Assembly: GCA_013153495.1 (NCBI GenBank)
Contig: JAADEH010000012.1
Coordinates: 62,001 to 126,000 of the forward strand
Direction of reading: 5' to 3'
Source of the DNA: Aquificota bacterium
GTDB taxonomy: Bacteria; Aquificota; Aquificia; Aquificales; Aquificaceae
Length of the DNA stretch: 64,000 nucleotides
In this document: positions 45,330 through 54,915 of the stretch, one piece after another
How positions within the stretch are numbered: the stretch's first letter is position 1
Layout: each line of letters begins with the position of its first letter
The notes under the pieces: generated by a model
What the model was told of the DNA's origin: nothing
Database searches by the model: none
The model's input: only the letters and a program-made list of their open reading frames with translations
Made by a program: the position numbers and the translations under genes

Positions 45330-45746
45330 CTATTCGACGGACTTCTTTAATCCTTCTAAAACGGCTCTAAAAACCTTATAAATATCCTCAGACTTTATTC
45401 TTTCGTATAGATGTTTAGCTCTTTCTTCATCATACACATGAACAAGCTCGTTTCTTATCTCAATCAACTCCTTGAGAAGCGCTTCCATTTCCTCAGAAGC
45501 TATACCTTCCTTAATCAGTCCTCCAAAGCAGGACCTCGGAGAATAACAGTCAACACCTCTACTTTTTAAAAACTCCTTAGATGCTTTCCACAAGGCTTCG
45601 AAAGTATATTCAAATCTCTTAACAACCACCTCAGTTAGAACATCATTATCGGTAATTAAGTCCTCTAACCTCTTACTCCTGACCGCTTCCTCAAACTTTC
45701 TAAACGCTTTTTCAAACTTTTCAACAGCCCTGGAGACTCTATCCAA
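45330..45746 (-). CDS. HEPN toxin-type protein (HI0074-like), module 1
   Basis: A 138-residue helical protein of the nucleotidyltransferase substrate-binding/HEPN family. It carries R-x4-H-x-Y (RNELVHVY, about residues 93-100), the RNase motif whose Tyr is AMPylated by partner antitoxins in characterised HepT/MntA pairs. Start is TTG with GGAGGG upstream and lies 82 nt inside the partner gene. Expected activity is RNA cleavage restrained by the antitoxin. Not shown here directly. Confidence 0.85.
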   Translation of the reverse strand: MDRVSRAVEKFEKAFRKFEEAVRSKRLEDLITDNDVLTEVVVKRFEYTFEALWKASKEFLKSRGVDCYSPRSCFGGLIKEGIASEEMEALLKELIEIRNELVHVYDEERAKHLYERIKSEDIYKVFRAVLEGLKKSVE

Positions 45747-46051
45747 ACCCTTCCCTCCGTTAGCACACTCTCAAGAAACTCAGCATCACCTACCTTTGCT
45801 AAGTCAACAAGGTCAACATCCCGGAGCATAGGGAGTTTTTCAATCTCATCAAGTATCGCAAAATAGGTTCCGCTGTCCAGCTCCTTTTCGCAGTAAACAC
45901 CTACATCTATATCGGAAGTTCTACCCATATCACCCCTTGCCACACTACCGAAAAAAATCACCAGGCAATCCCTATCCTTAAGCACCTTACCTATAGCTTC
46001 TCCCACCATGCTCATATACTCTTCAGGTGTGTATTTTTTAAATCCCCTCAC
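45665..46051 (-). CDS. MNT-type nucleotidyltransferase antitoxin, module 1
   Basis: A 128-residue minimal nucleotidyltransferase. It has FFGSVARGDMGRTSDIDVGVY, that is Gly-Ser-x10-Asp-x-Asp. The domain proper seems to end near VWIESP (about 104). The remaining 24 residues overlap the HEPN gene and may be a chance extension. The ATG overlaps the comEC stop by 4 nt. It probably AMPylates the neighbouring HEPN protein. Confidence 0.85.
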   Translation of the reverse strand: MRGFKKYTPEEYMSMVGEAIGKVLKDRDCLVIFFGSVARGDMGRTSDIDVGVYCEKELDSGTYFAILDEIEKLPMLRDVDLVDLAKVGDAEFLESVLTEGRVWIESPGLLKSLKKRLESLRKRSGVRG

Positions 46052-47268
46052 ACCAAAGCCCTCACAAACAGCCAGCTGTTAATTAAGAATATAGGCAATA
46101 GTCTATAAAGACCCTCCAAAAAGTAAAGGGACACCATACCTGAAGAGGTTAGAAAGACCGCTTCCGCGGTGTTTATTTGAGGATAAATACTGAAAGACAG
46201 CTCGGACATCAGGGAAACCACCTTTACAAAAATCAGTCCCGCTAAGTTGAAAAGGTCAACAAAGGGCGGAAAGCTCATCAAGGTCATAAGAGAAAGAACC
46301 CCGAACAGCGAGTATATCAACACCACAGGCGACAGCAAAGGAGTGTAAATAACGGATAAAGGAGATATGGAAGAAAAAGTGCCTATGAGAGGGGATACCC
46401 CCGTAAAGGCGGAAGCTGAAGCCAGAAGCGTTTTTGCTTTATTGCTAAGTTCCAAACCCCTCAGCATAAGGATTATGTAGGCGGTAGCAACAAAGGAAAG
46501 CCAAAAGGAGTAGGAAAAAAGGTAATGGGGATAAAGAAACAGAATAACCGTTCCGGAGAAGAGAAGAATAGATAGAGTATCGGGCTTGCTGAAGCTCAGG
46601 AGAATAAGTATGAAAAGAACAGCCATTATGGTAGCTCTCAGAACAGGTGGCTCGTTCGGAACAACAATAAGAGAGTAAGCAATCACACCCACTAAGGCGA
46701 GTTTAAGACCCTGAAACCTTGGTAGCATGTGAGACAGAACGAGAGCCAAAGTCCCCACATGAAGCCCGCTTATGACCAAAAGGTGAACGAGACCCGTTTG
46801 AAGAAAATCCCTCTGCACGTCGGATGGTAGAAGTTCCCTCGGCTGACCGAACAGAAAGGACATACCCAAAGGAACCATTGACTTATCCCGTGAGGTCTCC
46901 CTATACCTCTCCATCAAAAAATTTCTCACACTTTTCTCAGGTGGCAGAATTTCCACATCTTTGTAGCTCGCATATACAAAAATCCTGTTGTCTTTTACTG
47001 ACACGCTTCCCAACAAACTGAGCCTTTCCACTCCCGAAGGGAGTCCTCCAAAAACCTTCAAGAAAACCTTTCTACCTTCAAGCTCCTCAATCTCGCTTCT
47101 TTCGACCTTCAGCTTAGTAATAACGTATCCACCTTCGTTCACTATATCACCGGCAATAGCCCCTCTTAAGTAAACATCCTTTTCTCTAAAGTCAGGAAGG
47201 TCAGCTCTGAGAAAAGCCACAAAACATGCCAGAGCAAACAGGATAAGGTGGGATAGTTCATTTCTCAT
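46048..47268 (-). CDS. comEC: ComEC/Rec2 competence channel, short form
   Basis: Inner-membrane channel for DNA uptake. The 406 residues hold an N-terminal soluble OB-like domain (about 25-115) and the Competence domain with about nine helices, including the signature FLQTGLVHLLVISGLHVGTLAL. The C-terminal metallo-beta-lactamase domain of long ComEC proteins is absent. It overlaps the HEPN gene upstream by 11 nt and the antitoxin gene downstream by 4 nt. Confidence 0.9.
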   Translation of the reverse strand: MRNELSHLILFALACFVAFLRADLPDFREKDVYLRGAIAGDIVNEGGYVITKLKVERSEIEELEGRKVFLKVFGGLPSGVERLSLLGSVSVKDNRIFVYASYKDVEILPPEKSVRNFLMERYRETSRDKSMVPLGMSFLFGQPRELLPSDVQRDFLQTGLVHLLVISGLHVGTLALVLSHMLPRFQGLKLALVGVIAYSLIVVPNEPPVLRATIMAVLFILILLSFSKPDTLSILLFSGTVILFLYPHYLFSYSFWLSFVATAYIILMLRGLELSNKAKTLLASASAFTGVSPLIGTFSSISPLSVIYTPLLSPVVLIYSLFGVLSLMTLMSFPPFVDLFNLAGLIFVKVVSLMSELSFSIYPQINTAEAVFLTSSGMVSLYFLEGLYRLLPIFLINSWLFVRALV

Positions 47269-47707
47269 TTAAAACTCTGTCCTTAATAGCTTCAAAAGTA
47301 TCTATCAGGACCTGATATTTATTTAGGGCTTCCTTTATGCCTTCGAGTAAAATTTCTTTCTCCCAAGGATAAGCGTGTGTCAGATGGTTTCTCAGCTCCC
47401 TTAACTTCTTCCATTCGTTTGCAGAAGGTATGAGATTCAATTGTTCCATACGGTTGAGTATGTCTATAAATGACTTATCCCGCACATCTTCTTCCAAAAG
47501 CTCAAGGACCGCCGGGAACAATTTTTGACTCATGCTATCCTGCATTTTAGAAAATCTAAATATGAAAGAATCTATAGTTTCTACTACCTCGGGATTTTCA
47601 AGTATTTCTCCTGTCAGATTCCAAGCTTTTATTTTACCTGCAGTGTAAAGAACCCTTTCTTTATGCTTCTCTATTTCTTGAATTATAAGATTTATATCCT
47701 TTCTCAT
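47258..47707 (-). CDS. HEPN toxin-type protein, module 2
   Basis: A 149-residue helical protein with R-x4-H-x-Y (RNHLTHAY, about residues 106-113), the HEPN RNase motif. Sequence similarity to module 1 is low, so it is an independent acquisition. The ATG overlaps the antitoxin-type gene stop by 4 nt. It overlaps comEC by 11 nt. Base composition is AT-richer than comEC. Confidence 0.82.
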   Translation of the reverse strand: MRKDINLIIQEIEKHKERVLYTAGKIKAWNLTGEILENPEVVETIDSFIFRFSKMQDSMSQKLFPAVLELLEEDVRDKSFIDILNRMEQLNLIPSANEWKKLRELRNHLTHAYPWEKEILLEGIKEALNKYQVLIDTFEAIKDRVLNEK

Positions 47708-48018
47708 AGTTTAACGCCTTTTGACTTAATGTCTATACACATAGGCTCGTTGCATCCATGGGGTTTCAAGATAACATCTATTTTCTGGTCCCCTATTATG
47801 TCTTTAAGTTTAACCAGAAAGTCTATCTTCTTGCTTAAGCTTACTTGGGATTTATTTGTTTCCACATACAAGTCTATATCTCCACCTTTTAGTTTAATAT
47901 CTGTTCTCGAACCGAATAACCACACGGAAGAATTCTCTCCAAAAACCTCTCTTACAGTATCCTTAATAGCTCTAATTTCCTCTTCAGTTAATCTTACTGC
48001 TTTCTTATAGGTATCCAT
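47704..48018 (-). CDS. MNT-type nucleotidyltransferase antitoxin, module 2
   Basis: A 104-residue minimal nucleotidyltransferase with WLFGSRTDIKLKGGDIDLYVE (Gly-Ser-x9-Asp-x-Asp). The likely partner of the HEPN protein directly downstream. The start lies 25 nt inside the end of the sugar-phosphate transferase gene. Confidence 0.88.
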   Translation of the reverse strand: MDTYKKAVRLTEEEIRAIKDTVREVFGENSSVWLFGSRTDIKLKGGDIDLYVETNKSQVSLSKKIDFLVKLKDIIGDQKIDVILKPHGCNEPMCIDIKSKGVKL

Positions 48019-48983
48019 GCCTGAAATTTAAACTTAATGAGGGAGTAATAAACGACAACATATGTCAAGCAGAAAATAAACATTAAGCCTATAATAGCAT
48101 AGTGGTTTTTATAAACGACAAACCCGACAAAAGCTAAAACAAACTGAGTTAGAACTATAACTGCTGAAGTTAGTGGGTTATTTTTAAACACTCTTTTATA
48201 AAGTAGTGAATGAAGATGGAGCTTATCAGGCTCGAGAGGTGTTCTGCCTGAACGGACACGTCTATATATGGAGAACAATGTGTCAAAGATTGGATAGGCA
48301 AGGAGCAGAACAGGATACCAAGGTGATGCATCAGGATTTCTGTTTACGAGCATAATAGAAATAACCGCAAGCATGAACCCTAAAAAGTATGCTCCTCCAT
48401 CACCAAGAAAAATTTTTCCCCAGGGGAAGTTGAGAATAAAAAATCCTAAAGTTGCAAACAAAATCACAAAGGAAAGCTTATAAAGATACATGTCTCCTTC
48501 TTGTTTTGCCACTAAACCCAAAAACAGTAAGGCAACAATTGTCACTCCAGAAGCGAGACCGTTTAGACCGTCTATTAGATTTAAAGCATTAATCACTCCA
48601 ACTATTGCAAATATTGTAAAAAAAGGAGCTATAAAACTCGGCACATCCAATATACCTAAATCTGTCAAAAGATTGCCCGTAATTAAGATGAAAACTATGG
48701 CAGATAAGCTTTGTAGAAAGAGTCTAATCTTCGGTTTAATAGTTCTACCTGAGTCTTCATAAATACCTGTTAGAAATGCGGGTAAAGAGGAAAGGAAAAC
48801 GGGGAAGGCATTAACTAATCCATAAAACAGAGATGCAATGACTATTCCCAATCCACCGGCTCTTGGAACAGGTTTCCTATGAACCCTTTGAGGTTTTATT
48901 GTGGAATCGGGGAAGATTCTTTTTTTTGTAGAAACGATGTTTATAAATACGCTCAGAGCGAATGTGAGTAAGAATATTATCAT
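47994..48983 (-). CDS. WecA/MraY-like polyprenyl-phosphate sugar-1-phosphate transferase
   Basis: A 329-residue enzyme with about ten to eleven helices. It has HRKPVPRAGGLGI, then NALNLIDGLNGLASG and FLGDGGAYFLGF, as in WecA, WbpL and related enzymes that start O-antigen or common polysaccharide synthesis on undecaprenyl phosphate. The usual DD pair reads YED at GIYEDSGR. The start overlaps manC by 4 nt, so it belongs to the polysaccharide cluster. Confidence 0.88.
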   Translation of the reverse strand: MIIFLLTFALSVFINIVSTKKRIFPDSTIKPQRVHRKPVPRAGGLGIVIASLFYGLVNAFPVFLSSLPAFLTGIYEDSGRTIKPKIRLFLQSLSAIVFILITGNLLTDLGILDVPSFIAPFFTIFAIVGVINALNLIDGLNGLASGVTIVALLFLGLVAKQEGDMYLYKLSFVILFATLGFFILNFPWGKIFLGDGGAYFLGFMLAVISIMLVNRNPDASPWYPVLLLAYPIFDTLFSIYRRVRSGRTPLEPDKLHLHSLLYKRVFKNNPLTSAVIVLTQFVLAFVGFVVYKNHYAIIGLMFIFCLTYVVVYYSLIKFKFQAWIPIRKQ

Positions 48984-50023
48984 TCAGATAACTCGGTTTC
49001 TATTCTATGCAAAATGTCCTTAATCTTTTGCCCATATCCTTTTTTTAAAACTAACAAATACTCGTCAGTTTCCACAACTATTGTATCTTTAATACCAAGC
49101 ACCATAACTGTTTTTTTGCCACTACTATCCAATACGAGCGTATTTTCCGTATCAATCTCTATAACATTACCGAATTTAGCATTTCCCTTTGTATCCTTAG
49201 GTGATATATCATGGAAAGATTCCCACGAGCCTACATCTGACCAAGTCAAATCCATAGGAATTACAACTGCTCTATTTGTTTTTTCCATAATAGCAAAGTC
49301 TATAGATATATCAGGCAGTTTGTGGAATTTATGGAGGAACCCTTCTAAATCATATTCCATTAAGCTAGTGTATATATTCTGACAGTATTTTTTTAACTCC
49401 TCCAGCATAATATCTGGTGAAAACACAAATATACCACTATTCCAGAAGAAATTACCAGACAGCAAATATTTTTGAGCAGTTTGAAAATCAGGTTTTTCGT
49501 GAAACTTGACAACTTTGTAAGCACTTTCTCTTAATTTCTCACCCGCTTCTATATATCCATATCCTGCTTCAGGTCTTGAAGGTCTCACTCCAAACGTAAC
49601 TATATATCCATCCTGTGCAATTTCTTCTGCGCTTTTCACATAAGTTACAAACTGCTCAGTTGGCTGAATTATGTGGTCTGCCGGCATAACTATAACAGGT
49701 TCTGAGATATTAGATTTTTCCATGAGGAATTTAAGCCCTAATGCTATCGCAGCTGCAGTATTTCTCCTAACGGGTTCGTATATTACACGAATTTCATCAG
49801 CCAAGCCCAATTTATCAATTTCTCTATATATATGGTTTTTATAATTAGAGTTTGTCAATATGACTATATCCTCGGGTGATTTCACAAGTGCAAGAGACCT
49901 CTTTAAAGCCTTAAGGAATAAAGTCTCCCCATCTACAAGTTTGATAAACTGCTTGGGGTTATTTTCTGTTGACAAGGGAAACAACCTATTTCCAGAACCT
50001 CCACAGAGTATTAATGCTTTCAT
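48980..50023 (-). CDS. manC: Mannose-1-phosphate guanylyltransferase
   Basis: Makes GDP-mannose from mannose 1-phosphate and GTP. The 347-residue protein begins ALILCGGSGNRLFPLS and has PKQFIKL, VYEPVRRNTAAAIALG-like and VKFHEKPDF. It lacks the C-terminal phosphomannose isomerase cupin of AlgA-type proteins. Upstream genes fcl and gmd use its product. Confidence 0.93.
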   Translation of the reverse strand: MKALILCGGSGNRLFPLSTENNPKQFIKLVDGETLFLKALKRSLALVKSPEDIVILTNSNYKNHIYREIDKLGLADEIRVIYEPVRRNTAAAIALGLKFLMEKSNISEPVIVMPADHIIQPTEQFVTYVKSAEEIAQDGYIVTFGVRPSRPEAGYGYIEAGEKLRESAYKVVKFHEKPDFQTAQKYLLSGNFFWNSGIFVFSPDIMLEELKKYCQNIYTSLMEYDLEGFLHKFHKLPDISIDFAIMEKTNRAVVIPMDLTWSDVGSWESFHDISPKDTKGNAKFGNVIEIDTENTLVLDSSGKKTVMVLGIKDTIVVETDEYLLVLKKGYGQKIKDILHRIETELSE

Positions 50024-50027
50024 AATT

Positions 50028-51242
50028 CTAAGTCTCTTCTTTGTACCACTTATATAGCATTTTTACCCCTTCTGATACAGATATCTTATGTTTCCAACCA
50101 AGTTTGCGTATCCTTGTTACATCAGTAACTTTTCGCGGGGTTCCATCTGGTTTTTGAGGATTAAAAAAAAGCTCGCCTTCAAATCCCACTGTTTTCTTAA
50201 TTAAGAAAGCTAAATCCTTTATAGATATTTCCTCTCCAGTCCCTATATTTATATGTGTATTTCTTATTTCTTTCCCTTGCCTCACCAGTTCAAACGGACT
50301 GCAGGAACAAGAACTTATGTCGGATAAATCAGGATAAACTATGCTAAGTATATCCTCAAAGTTAATATTCTTCATAAGAAATACACAAGCATTTGCTAAG
50401 TCATCAGCCCATAAAAATTCCCTTTTTGGTTTACCAGTTCCCCAAATTTCTACACTTACTTTTCCATCTTTCCCCTTTATTCCATATTTCTTTAGAATAT
50501 ATATAATATCTTTTGGTGAAGCACTTCCATTTATACCTTCTATGGGTCTTTTATCCAGATCTTTTCTTATACATTCCCAGTTGTTTTCATCCAAACACTT
50601 GGCAAGATGCATTTTTCTCATAAGAGCAGGAATTACATGTGAGGTTTCTAAGTCAAAGTTATCCCAATACCCGTAGAGATTCGTGGGCATTACGGAAATG
50701 AAGTTTGTTCCATATTGAAGATTGTAACTTTCACACATTTTTAACCCTGCTATTTTCGCTATAGCATAGGGCTCGTTAGTATACTCTAAAATGTCAGTTA
50801 ATAAATATTCCTCCTTCATAGGTTGCGGACAGTTTCGAGGATATATACATGTACTTCCCAAAAAAAGGAGCTTTTTTGCCTCATATTTACAACTGTAATG
50901 TATAACATTGTTTTGTATTTGCAGGTTTTGATATATAAAATCTGCTCTATATATATTATTTGCCCAGATTCCGCCCACTTTTGCTGCAGCAAGAAAAATA
51001 TATTCTGGTTTTAAATTCTTGAATAAATCTTCTGTTGCTGATTGGTCTGTTAAATCTATTTGGATAAACCTAATAAAACCCTTTTCGATATACTCTTTAA
51101 AACCCTTATATGTTCTTTCAGGGTTTTTACTTCTGTAGGTTCCAATAATATTGGTATACCCACTCCTAAGAAGTTCCCTAACTATAGCACTACCAACAAG
51201 TCCTGTAGCACCAGCAACAAGAATTTTAGAGTTTTTATTCAT
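50028..51242 (-). CDS. fcl: GDP-L-fucose synthase-like epimerase/reductase, enlarged
   Basis: Converts GDP-4-keto-6-deoxymannose to GDP-L-fucose. Rossmann start VAGATGLVGSAIVREL, catalytic Ser and Cys in LGSTCIYP, and Tyr-x3-Lys in EPYAIAKIAG. At 404 residues it is about 85 longer than usual. Extra segments lie at about 205-240 (ECIRKDLDKRPIEG...) and about 285-320 (DILSIVYPDLSDISSCSCS). The open frame is intact. It lies between gmd (13 nt) and manC (4 nt). Confidence 0.9.
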   Translation of the reverse strand: MNKNSKILVAGATGLVGSAIVRELLRSGYTNIIGTYRSKNPERTYKGFKEYIEKGFIRFIQIDLTDQSATEDLFKNLKPEYIFLAAAKVGGIWANNIYRADFIYQNLQIQNNVIHYSCKYEAKKLLFLGSTCIYPRNCPQPMKEEYLLTDILEYTNEPYAIAKIAGLKMCESYNLQYGTNFISVMPTNLYGYWDNFDLETSHVIPALMRKMHLAKCLDENNWECIRKDLDKRPIEGINGSASPKDIIYILKKYGIKGKDGKVSVEIWGTGKPKREFLWADDLANACVFLMKNINFEDILSIVYPDLSDISSCSCSPFELVRQGKEIRNTHINIGTGEEISIKDLAFLIKKTVGFEGELFFNPQKPDGTPRKVTDVTRIRKLGWKHKISVSEGVKMLYKWYKEET

Positions 51243-51255
51243 ATCTACTTAATCT

Positions 51256-52410
51256 CTATTCTCTTATCTTTGCATAAAAGGTATATTCGTGGTTTGTATA
51301 TCCAAAACCTTTTTCCTTAGATATTTCAATACCTTTGCCTATAGGCTCAAGCCCTACAAGTTTCATATCGTAATCCACCATAATTTTTACTAACTCCTCA
51401 AATGTAGTTCTTGGTTCCCATCCTAACTTTTCCCGTGCTTTTGTTATATCTGCCTGCAAAAATTCCACTTCTGTAGGTCTAAAGTATCTTGGGTCTATCT
51501 CTACAATAACCTGTCCTGATTTTAATATATGTTCCCACCTCTTATCTACACTTTTTACTATTCCCCTCTCTTCTGTTCCTTCTCCCTTCCACTCTAATTC
51601 TATCCTTGCATATCCAAAAGCTGTGTTTAGAAACTCCTTTACAGAATGGCTTTCTCCGGTTCCTATTACATAATCATCTGCCTCTTCTTGTTGAAGCATA
51701 AGCCACATAGCTTCAACATATTCAGGAGCAAATCCCCAGTCTCTTTTTGCATATAAGTTTCCAAGATATAACTTTTTCTGTTTTCCAGCTAAAATATGAG
51801 CTAAAGCTCTTGTTATTTTTCTTGTAACAAAGGTTTCACCTCTTCGGGGACTTTCGTGATTAAAAAGTATTCCATTACAAGCAAATATGTCATAAGCCTC
51901 TCTGTAATTGACAGTTATCCAGAAAGCGTAGACTTTTGCAACTGCATAGGGACTTCTAGGATAAAAGAATGTCTTTTCGTTTTGAGGTGGTGGGGAAGCC
52001 CCAAACATTTCAGATGAAGAAGCCTGATAAAATTTAGCCTTTATACCGCTCCTTCTTATGGCTTCTAAAATCCTCAAAGCTCCTAATCCTGTGATATTAC
52101 CTGTATATTCTGGCATTTCAAAAGAAACCTTTACGTGGGATTGTGCTCCTAAATTGTAGATTTCATCTGGCTGAATATTCCATATTATTTCTGTTAAAAT
52201 TCCAGGATCAGACAGGTCTCCATAATGCAAAAATAACCTTGCTTCAGGCTCATGAGGATCTACATATATGTGATCTATCCTATGAGTATTGAAAGTGGAA
52301 CTCCTTCTTATTATGCCATGAACCTCATAACCTTTTGATAGCAATAGTTCAGCTAAATAGGAGCCATCTTGTCCAGTTATACCTGTTATAAGAGCTACCT
52401 TTTTAGACAT
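51256..52410 (-). CDS. gmd: GDP-mannose 4,6-dehydratase
   Basis: Produces GDP-4-keto-6-deoxymannose. The 384-residue SDR protein has [38 protein letters not shown] and the catalytic Tyr-x3-Lys in [10 protein letters not shown]. The start overlaps the glycosyltransferase gene by 8 nt. Together with fcl it fixes the sugar made by this cluster as GDP-fucose or a near relative. Confidence 0.96.
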   Translation of the reverse strand: MSKKVALITGITGQDGSYLAELLLSKGYEVHGIIRRSSTFNTHRIDHIYVDPHEPEARLFLHYGDLSDPGILTEIIWNIQPDEIYNLGAQSHVKVSFEMPEYTGNITGLGALRILEAIRRSGIKAKFYQASSSEMFGASPPPQNEKTFFYPRSPYAVAKVYAFWITVNYREAYDIFACNGILFNHESPRRGETFVTRKITRALAHILAGKQKKLYLGNLYAKRDWGFAPEYVEAMWLMLQQEEADDYVIGTGESHSVKEFLNTAFGYARIELEWKGEGTEERGIVKSVDKRWEHILKSGQVIVEIDPRYFRPTEVEFLQADITKAREKLGWEPRTTFEELVKIMVDYDMKLVGLEPIGKGIEISKEKGFGYTNHEYTFYAKIRE

Positions 52411-53173
52411 TTTTTGCCTCCAGTGAGAGTTTCAAAAACTCAGGAATTTTATACAAACGCTTTAATACTATGCCATAAAAAGGTAATTTGTATTCTCTGA
52501 TGATTTTCCAATCTTCTTTTAACTTCTTTATCAATTTTTTGGGAGTGTGCCCACTCTTTCCTCCTGCTTTCATTTTAACTAAAACTTTGGGTAAGTATAA
52601 CAACCTATATTTACCTTTTAAAAATATTCTTAACATAAATTCATAATCTGAAGCTATTTCAAAATCCTCCTTATATAGACCCATATGTTTATACACCTGT
52701 GACCTTAAAAATAAGGTTGTATGAATAGGGTGCCAACCGTATCTTACCTTCTTAATACTAAGAATACCAGTTCTGGTTTTTCTAATTATGTTACCATTAT
52801 CATTGATAAATTCAGCTTCACCATAGATTCCATCAACGTTATATTTTTTAAGCAAACTAACTACTTCCTCTAATAATTCCTTATATGCAAACATATCACC
52901 AGCATGTAGTACTCCAATTATATCTCCAGTGCATAGTTTTAATCCCTTATTTAAAGCTTCATAAAGTCCGTTATCTTTTTCAGAAACAAGTATAATCTCA
53001 TAATCTTTTACTGAATTTTTATAGTTCTTAAGAACATCTAGAGTTCCATCTACTGATTTTCCGTCAATTATAACATGTTGTATGTTTTTATAAGTTTGAT
53101 TCATTAAACTTTTCAGGCTATATCCTATTTCATCTCTTCTGTTTAAAACCGCAGTTATTATACTTACTTTCAT
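52403..53173 (-). CDS. Glycosyltransferase family 2
   Basis: A 256-residue GT-A enzyme: [18 protein letters not shown], then [32 protein letters not shown] and a metal-binding region near HAGDMF. C-terminal ED in ASDYEFML. Cytoplasmic, no transmembrane helix. Overlaps gmd by 8 nt and the carbamoyltransferase by 4 nt. Sugar donor cannot be told from sequence; GDP-fucose is a candidate. Confidence 0.9.
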   Translation of the reverse strand: MKVSIITAVLNRRDEIGYSLKSLMNQTYKNIQHVIIDGKSVDGTLDVLKNYKNSVKDYEIILVSEKDNGLYEALNKGLKLCTGDIIGVLHAGDMFAYKELLEEVVSLLKKYNVDGIYGEAEFINDNGNIIRKTRTGILSIKKVRYGWHPIHTTLFLRSQVYKHMGLYKEDFEIASDYEFMLRIFLKGKYRLLYLPKVLVKMKAGGKSGHTPKKLIKKLKEDWKIIREYKLPFYGIVLKRLYKIPEFLKLSLEAKNV

Positions 53174-54912
53174 TTTCTCCTTATAATAAACCTTTCCAGG
53201 ACAACTACATCCATCTTAGTTCTAAGAAAACAATCTAAAGCTTCCTCAGGTCTGCATACTATAGGCTCATTTTCATTAAAAGAAGTGTTTAATACTATAG
53301 GTATTCCAGTAAGCTTTCGAAATTCCTCAATAAGCCTATAATATCTTGCATTTTGTTCTTCTCTTAAAGTTTGTAACCTACCAGTTCCATCAACATGTGT
53401 TACTGCAGGAATGTTCCTCCTTCTTTCTTCTTTTATTAGAAATACTTTTTCCATAAATGGAACTTCATCATCTATTTCAAAGTAATCCTTAACATGCTCC
53501 CTTAATATAGTTGGAGCAAAAGGTCTAAACGGTTCTCTATGTTTAATTTTTAAATTTAAAATGTCCCTCATATCCTTTCTTCTTGGGTCAGCAAGAATAG
53601 AACGATTTCCTAAAGCTCTCGCTCCAAATTCCATTCTACCCTGAAACCATCCAATAACTTTACCATCTGCTATGTACTTAGCCACCTTACCGCAAAGTTC
53701 TTCTTCATTCTCTATAAACTCTATTTCACAATTTTCCTTTTCAAGAGGATTCTTATATTCCTCTATGAGATTTTCAATGTATTCTTCACTAAAAGAAGGT
53801 CCTAAGTAGGCATGCTCCATTTTATAAACGCGTTGATTTCCCAGTACTTCACACCATATGTCTAATGCACTTCCTATAGCTCCCCCATTATCCGCTGCAC
53901 CTGCAGGTATAAATGCCCTTTTGAAAGGAGTTAACGTATAAATCTTTCCATTCATAACAGAATTCATGGCTGCCCCACCTGCTAAGCATATATTTTTCAG
54001 CCCAGTTTCCTTATAAAGATATTTGAGCATGTGAGAAACTGCTTCCTCAAACATTCTCTGCATGGATGCCGCCACATCCATATGGTGTTGAGTAATAGAT
54101 TCATCCTTTTTTCTTGCAGGACCTAATTCCTCTTCTAACTCTTCACTGAAAAGTCTTCCAACATACGGAGTAGTATCGTTCCACTCGTATTCAATATTTT
54201 CTTTATGATGTCTGAAATATTTAAGATTTAGTTCAAATGTTCCATCATCTTTAAGTATTATAATCTTCCTCATTATATCTATATATCTCGGTTCCCCGTA
54301 TGCAGAAAGCCCCATAACTTTATATTCGTCTCCATATTTCCAGAATCCTAAATACTGAGTCATTGCTTCATAAAAGATTCCCAGGGAATGAGGAAAGTAA
54401 ATTCTTTTAAATATTTCTATCCTATTTCCCTTTCCTATACCAAAGGCAGTGCTAACAAAATCTCCAAAGCCATCTACAGAGAATAAAGCCGATTCTTCAA
54501 AAGGAGAAGAAAAAAAAGAGCTTGCCATATGGCCTCTGTGATGCTCCACATCCATTATTTTTACTTTTATACCTACACCAAATCTATTTCTAAACTCCTC
54601 CTTAAGGTTTGCTCGCTTTTTTTGATTTTTCACTCTGTTCATTAATAAACTAAAGGAAGGTCTATTTTTTATCATATACAGGAGTTTGTGTTCTAAATTT
54701 GCTTTTGGATTGCTGTTTATAGCTATATAATTTATATCTTCAAATCCTATGCCTGCTTCCTTTATACAATATTCTATAGCTTTTTCAGGAAAACCTGCCC
54801 AATGTTTTTTCCTTGTAAATCTTTCTTCTTCCGCAGCTGCTATAACTTTACCATCTCTTAAAATTGCAGCTGAGGAATCTCCGTGATAAGCATTAATGCC
54901 TAAGATTATCAT
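53170..54912 (-). CDS. NodU/CmcH-family carbamoyltransferase
   Basis: Transfers a carbamoyl group from carbamoyl phosphate to a sugar hydroxyl. The 580-residue protein has the N-terminal domain (ILGINAYHGDSSAAILRDGKV, metal His in EHHRGHMASS, DGFGD) and the C-terminal domain with GRMEFGARALGNRSILADPR and LNTSFNENEPIV. Both family domains are full length. In this cluster it probably decorates the polysaccharide or its lipid-linked unit. Confidence 0.93.
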   Translation of the reverse strand: MIILGINAYHGDSSAAILRDGKVIAAAEEERFTRKKHWAGFPEKAIEYCIKEAGIGFEDINYIAINSNPKANLEHKLLYMIKNRPSFSLLMNRVKNQKKRANLKEEFRNRFGVGIKVKIMDVEHHRGHMASSFFSSPFEESALFSVDGFGDFVSTAFGIGKGNRIEIFKRIYFPHSLGIFYEAMTQYLGFWKYGDEYKVMGLSAYGEPRYIDIMRKIIILKDDGTFELNLKYFRHHKENIEYEWNDTTPYVGRLFSEELEEELGPARKKDESITQHHMDVAASMQRMFEEAVSHMLKYLYKETGLKNICLAGGAAMNSVMNGKIYTLTPFKRAFIPAGAADNGGAIGSALDIWCEVLGNQRVYKMEHAYLGPSFSEEYIENLIEEYKNPLEKENCEIEFIENEEELCGKVAKYIADGKVIGWFQGRMEFGARALGNRSILADPRRKDMRDILNLKIKHREPFRPFAPTILREHVKDYFEIDDEVPFMEKVFLIKEERRRNIPAVTHVDGTGRLQTLREEQNARYYRLIEEFRKLTGIPIVLNTSFNENEPIVCRPEEALDCFLRTKMDVVVLERFIIRRK

Positions 54913-54915
54913 GCC

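Noticed and set aside
45665-45746. Sequencing frameshift joining the antitoxin and HEPN genes into one protein
   Set aside because: The HEPN frame has its own TTG and GGAGGG site and both domains are complete, so two genes are more likely.
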